64,000 nucleotides of DNA from CALCMJ01 sp964475415 (lineage in GTDB: Bacteria; Bacteroidota; Bacteroidia; Chitinophagales; Saprospiraceae): contig CAYYWZ010000014.1 in assembly GCA_964475415.1 (NCBI GenBank), forward strand, positions 1 to 64,000, given 5' to 3'. Positions 60,609 to 64,000 of the stretch are shown in pieces. The position numbers and the translations under genes were made by a program. The notes under the pieces were generated by a model. It was not told where the DNA came from and ran no database searches. It worked only from the letters and a program-made list of their open reading frames with translations. Positions within the stretch are counted from its first letter, which is position 1. Each line of letters starts with the position of its first letter.

Positions 60609-61136
60609 ATGAATTTATTAAATTGTGTAATGCTCACAAATTTCTCTAAGGGTATTAGTAAAATGAATGGCTGGATACTGAGGCGGGTTTCCTGGCTTTC
60701 CCTTGCACTTATAGTATTGATCTGTGTAGATGTCATTATGCGGTACTTGTTTTCTAATACGAAAACATGGATAATAGAACTAGAATGGCATCTCTTCGCT
60801 TTGCTATTTCTTATTGGCTCCGCTGGTGCTATGGCTAAGGATGAACATGTCAGAGTAGATCTGTTTTACAATAAACTTAGCCCGAAGAGAAAAGCACTAG
60901 TAAATATTTTTGGTATTCTTTTCTTGCTTATTCCTTGGTGTATAGTAATTATCTATACTTCCTATAATTACGGAATGAACTCCCTTCATATACTTGAGGG
61001 TTCACCAGATCCTGGAGGATTACCCGCTAGGTATATTATAAAGTTCTCTATCATGGTTGCTTTTGTATTGTTAATTCTACAAGCCCTAGCTGAACTTATA
61101 GGTAACCTTACAGTCTTGTTCAATAAATCAGCATAA
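60609..61136 (+). CDS. TRAP transporter small permease (DctQ type)
   Basis: DctQ is the four-helix small membrane subunit of TRAP transporters, which use ion gradients for organic acid uptake. The 175 residues show four hydrophobic segments and the family signature VIMRYLF, IIELEWHLFALLFLIG and DEHVRVDLFYNKLS. The last base of its stop codon is shared with the start codon of the DctM gene (ATAATGG), so they are cotranscribed. The substrate-binding gene lies on the opposite strand after DctM. An alternative ATG lies at 60663. Confidence 0.9.
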   Translation: MNLLNCVMLTNFSKGISKMNGWILRRVSWLSLALIVLICVDVIMRYLFSNTKTWIIELEWHLFALLFLIGSAGAMAKDEHVRVDLFYNKLSPKRKALVNIFGILFLLIPWCIVIIYTSYNYGMNSLHILEGSPDPGGLPARYIIKFSIMVAFVLLILQALAELIGNLTVLFNKSA

Positions 61137-62428
61137 TGGAGATCGTAGCTGTTATATTATTTGCTTTGATTTTCTTTGTGATATTATCTGGATATCCTGT
61201 TGCTTTTGTATTGGGAGGTTTATCTATAATAGTTGGTTATTTCTTTGTTCCTGATTTCTTCAGTTTATTGCCTTTGAGATTTATGGGGATTATGCAAAAC
61301 CAAGTTCTGATAGCTGTTCCATTATTTATCTTTATGGGATTGATGCTAGAAAAATCGGGACTAGCTGAAAGTATGTTAGATACAATGGCTATTTTATTCG
61401 GAAAGATTAGAGGCGGATTAGCCATCTCTGTTATTATAGTTGGCGCATTATTAGCTGCAAGTACAGGCATAGTAGGAGCTACTGTTATCACTATGGGACT
61501 TATAAGTCTACCGACCATGCTTAAGAGAGGCTACAGTCCAGCGCTCGCTGCAGGTACGATAACATCTAGTGGAACCTTGGGACAGATTATACCGCCTTCT
61601 GTTGTGCTTGTTTTGCTAGGGAGCGTACTGAATGTTTCTACAGGGGATCTTTTTAGAGCAGCACTAGTTCCAGGTATGTTTCTAGTGCTAGCCTATATCG
61701 TTTATATACTAGTAATCTCATGGCTCAATCCTTCCATCGCGCCAGCTATATCTGAAGAAGAGATAAAGGCTTTTAAGGGAGAACATTTTTATAAGAAACT
61801 GATCAATGCTTTTGTACTGCCTTTTCTACTTATGCTAGCAGTGCTCGGTTCTATATTTGCAGGTATTGCATCTCCTACAGAGGCTGCTGCAGTAGGTGCC
61901 TTGGGCGCTATTCTTTTAACAATGCATAAGTCAAAATTTAATCTAGAGGTACTGCAAGTCGTTATGCAGAAAACCACCTATCTGACTAGTATGGTGTTTA
62001 TGATTTTGCTAGGTGCAACTACCTTTGCACTCGTGTTTAGAGGTTTAGGTGGAGATAAGTTTTTAGTGGAACTCATAGAAAATGCTAATCTAAGCGCAAC
62101 ATCATTTTTGTTACTCGTAATGATCGTAGTTTTTATCGCTGGATTTTTTATTGACTTTATAGAGATCATATTTATTATCGTTCCTATAGTGGCACCTATA
62201 TTTATCAGTTATGATATTGATCTTGTTTGGATTGGGATTTTACTTGCATTGAATTTACAGACTTCTTTCTTGACACCGCCATTTGGCTTTGCCTTATTTT
62301 ATCTTAAGGGTGTAGCTCCCAAAAGTGTGCAAACCAAGGATATTTATAAAGGCGTTATTCCGTTTCTTATTATCCAACTTATCGTCTTACTAGCGGTAGT
62401 TCAGTTTCCGCAAATCATACAATTCTAG
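61136..62428 (+). CDS. TRAP transporter large permease (DctM type)
   Basis: The 430-residue subunit forms the transport channel, with about twelve to thirteen membrane segments. Typical features are VPLFIFMGLMLEKSGLAE, STGIVGATVITMGLISLPTMLKRGY, ITSSGTLGQIIPPSVVLVLLG and ASPTEAAAVGALGA, the last being the family signature. LNLQTSFLTPPFGFALFYLKG closes the domain. It pairs with DctQ just upstream and with the DctP-like protein encoded convergently 10 bases downstream. Confidence 0.93.
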   Translation: MEIVAVILFALIFFVILSGYPVAFVLGGLSIIVGYFFVPDFFSLLPLRFMGIMQNQVLIAVPLFIFMGLMLEKSGLAESMLDTMAILFGKIRGGLAISVIIVGALLAASTGIVGATVITMGLISLPTMLKRGYSPALAAGTITSSGTLGQIIPPSVVLVLLGSVLNVSTGDLFRAALVPGMFLVLAYIVYILVISWLNPSIAPAISEEEIKAFKGEHFYKKLINAFVLPFLLMLAVLGSIFAGIASPTEAAAVGALGAILLTMHKSKFNLEVLQVVMQKTTYLTSMVFMILLGATTFALVFRGLGGDKFLVELIENANLSATSFLLLVMIVVFIAGFFIDFIEIIFIIVPIVAPIFISYDIDLVWIGILLALNLQTSFLTPPFGFALFYLKGVAPKSVQTKDIYKGVIPFLIIQLIVLLAVVQFPQIIQF

Positions 62429-62438
62429 ATTGTCAATT

Positions 62439-63551
62439 CTATGCTTGCAATTTATTGTAAAACTGTTTTTCTGAAATATTAGACCACTGAGTTATATTGT
62501 CTTGAAAGGTTTTGTAAGACGCATACACTTTTTTTGCTTGTTTATTGTTACTCACTAACTCGTCAAGTACTTCTTTCGTATTGCTTCTTAGATTAGCGAT
62601 AACATCGTCAGGAAATGCTCTGATCTCTGCACTACTTTCTTTTTTAATTTTTGAGAGGTACTCATAATTTTTAGCATCTAATTGAGCCAACGTCCAGATG
62701 TTCAGTTGAGATGATGCTATTTTTAGAATTTCTTGTATGTCAGAAGGAAGGCTGTCAAACAAGCGTTTCGTCATCATGAACTCTAGTATGGTTCCTGGTT
62801 CATGCCAACCTGGAGTGTAATAGTATTTAGCAATTTTATGAAATCCCATAATGTAATCATGATATGGTCCTATCCATTCTGTAGCATCTATTACACCTCT
62901 TTCTAGATTAGTATATAGTTCACCACCAGCAACCAATACGGTGGTTGCACCAGCTTTGTTGAGTACCTTTCCTCCTAGTCCAGGCATTCTCATTTTAAGA
63001 CCTTTGAAATCTGATATACTATTGATCTCTTTGTTAAACCAGCCACCCATTTGGACACCAGTATTACCAGCAACAAAAGGTACTAAATTAAAGTCAGCAT
63101 AGATTTCCTTCCATAATTCGTAACCATCTCCTGCATACATCCATGCATTGACTTGCTGAGCATTCATGCCATAAGGGACACTGGCAAAAAACTGTAAGGC
63201 TGGATTTTTACCAGCCCAATAATAACTTGCCCCAGCTCCCATTTCTGCGGCACCAGCACTTACTGCTTCGAAAACCTCGAAAGCTGGTACTAGCTCTCCA
63301 GCGCCAAATACTTTGATTTCTATTCGACCACCTGATAAGCGGTTTACGATATCAGCGAACAGCGTACAGCCCTCACCCAAGACTGGAAAGTTCGGTGGCC
63401 ATGTAGATACCATCTTCCATTGATAGGTTTTGTTGAAATTGATATTGGCAGCTACTACTTTTTCTTCTTCCTGACAAGAAGTAGCTAGACTCATACCTAG
63501 CGTTCCTAAAGCTGCTGTTTTCAAGAACTGTTTTCTACTCGTTTTTTTCAT
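62439..63551 (-). CDS. TRAP transporter substrate-binding protein (DctP/TakP-like)
   Basis: The 370-residue binding protein delivers substrate to the DctQM permease. Its N-terminus (SRKQFLKTAALGTLGMS) resembles a Tat signal with RK in place of RR, and then SLATSC could serve as a weak lipobox. WPPNFPVLGEGCTLFADIV, GAASYYWAGKNPALQF-like segments and ATEWIGPYHDYIMGFHKIAKYYYTPGWHEPG are very close to the 2-oxo-acid-binding TakP subgroup. By that resemblance, the substrate is probably a monocarboxylate or 2-oxo acid. It is transcribed against dctQM. Confidence 0.88.
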   Translation of the reverse strand: MKKTSRKQFLKTAALGTLGMSLATSCQEEEKVVAANINFNKTYQWKMVSTWPPNFPVLGEGCTLFADIVNRLSGGRIEIKVFGAGELVPAFEVFEAVSAGAAEMGAGASYYWAGKNPALQFFASVPYGMNAQQVNAWMYAGDGYELWKEIYADFNLVPFVAGNTGVQMGGWFNKEINSISDFKGLKMRMPGLGGKVLNKAGATTVLVAGGELYTNLERGVIDATEWIGPYHDYIMGFHKIAKYYYTPGWHEPGTILEFMMTKRLFDSLPSDIQEILKIASSQLNIWTLAQLDAKNYEYLSKIKKESSAEIRAFPDDVIANLRSNTKEVLDELVSNNKQAKKVYASYKTFQDNITQWSNISEKQFYNKLQA

Positions 63552-63626
63552 ATACTATTATATGAGAATTAATATAATAAATTTTAATAATGTATTTTTG
63601 AGCTTTTATAAAAACCAACGCTAAAG

Positions 63627-64000
63627 ATGAAAGAAATTAAGGAGCCTAATGCGCTAAATGATGTATCGAAATTCCATGATACTTTTAATCTTCCAATCCT
63701 AGAAGAACCGACTATTCCCTCTGCACAGCGTTGTATGCTTAGGATAAATCTACTAGAAGAAGAACTAAGGGAACTGAAGGAGGCTATACAAGCAGATGAT
63801 CTAGTAGAAGTTGCTGATGCCTTTTGTGATATACAATATGTTCTTTCTGGTGCTATACTAGAGTTTGGTCTAGGATCTAAGTTTAAAGAGCTTTTCGATG
63901 AGGTACAACGCTCTAATATGAGTAAAGTGTGCAAGACCTTAGAAGAAGCTGAAGCGACACAGGCACATTATAAGGAAAAGTCTAATACGGTTTCTCATAT
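63627..64000 (+). CDS. MazG-like nucleoside triphosphate pyrophosphohydrolase, partial at window edge
   Basis: About 124 codons lie inside the window; the 3' end is cut off. VSKFHDTFNLP, RINLLEEELRELKEAIQADDLVEVADAFCDIQYVLSGA gives the E-x-x-E and E-x-x-D metal motifs of all-alpha NTP pyrophosphatases, followed by FDEVQRSNMSKVC, typical of a Bacteroidota subfamily (PRA-PH/MazG-like). It could clear damaged nucleotides; histidine-pathway HisE is a less likely reading. It diverges from the DctP gene. Confidence 0.85.
   Translation, partial: MKEIKEPNALNDVSKFHDTFNLPILEEPTIPSAQRCMLRINLLEEELRELKEAIQADDLVEVADAFCDIQYVLSGAILEFGLGSKFKELFDEVQRSNMSKVCKTLEEAEATQAHYKEKSNTVSH

Noticed and set aside
63584..63934. 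A minus-strand open stretch at the right edge
   Set aside because: The plus-strand MazG-like protein in the same place has clear family motifs; the minus-strand reading does not.

Overview
This is an AT-rich chromosomal window from a member of the Bacteroidota, most likely a marine one from the Saprospiria or a neighbouring class. Several things point that way: a giant secreted protein with a gliding-motility/type IX secretion (T9SS) C-terminal domain, a PorT/SprT-like outer-membrane protein, a DUF6089-type barrel, an OmpA protein with thrombospondin-3 repeats, Bacteroidota-type -7 promoter motifs (TAnnTTTG), and the remnant of a Bacteroidota-type NagB. An alginate-lyase remnant and a TRAP transporter suggest a marine life. 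No rRNA, tRNA or CRISPR array was seen.

Layout. 1-1900 holds two decayed catabolic genes: a nagB fragment and a PL7 alginate lyase with a frameshift and a nonsense codon at a catalytic motif. 1985-5700 carries an aspartate aminotransferase, a one-domain asparaginase and an OmpA/TSP3 protein. 5761-10497 is a co-directional cluster: GT-C membrane glycosyltransferase, RluA-like pseudouridine synthase, M50-TPR fusion and BaiN-like flavoprotein. 10522-13615 has purE-purK divergent from dihydroorotase. 13616-16049 is an OmpR-type two-component system preceded by a Pho-box-like direct repeat. 16083-19296 (minus strand) is an MBL hydrolase, ribH, a TPR protein and pyruvate dehydrogenase E1 alpha. 19454-26603 contains recF, a DciA-like gene, a subtilase, a DUF6089 barrel, recQ and a GT4 glycosyltransferase.

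26637-48417 (minus strand) is the centrepiece: one giant T9SS-exported surface protein. It is broken in this assembly by two 100-N gaps inside repeat arrays. Each gap is flanked by an exactly duplicated 55-base contig end. Removing the Ns and one copy of the overlap (155 bases per gap) restores a single reading frame of about 7,156 codons. The protein has a signal peptide, an N-terminal region, about 30 copies of an ~83-residue four-cysteine unit (array A), a linker of Ig/PKD-like domains with a SprB-like repeat, about 27 copies of a ~99-residue four-cysteine 'CNDNGT' unit (array B), PKD-like domains, a second SprB-like repeat and a type B T9SS sorting domain.

48644-59997 holds oligopeptidase B, smc, an ACP-phosphodiesterase-like gene, porT, gyrA and a secreted TPR protein. 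60102-60511 is the wreck of a DUF1778/GNAT toxin-antitoxin pair. 60609-63551 encodes a TRAP transporter (DctQ and DctM on plus, DctP on minus). A MazG-like pyrophosphohydrolase runs off the right edge. Functionally, the giant adhesin and PorT form one theme (T9SS cell surface and gliding or attachment); most other genes are housekeeping. The three dead loci show ongoing loss of accessory functions.
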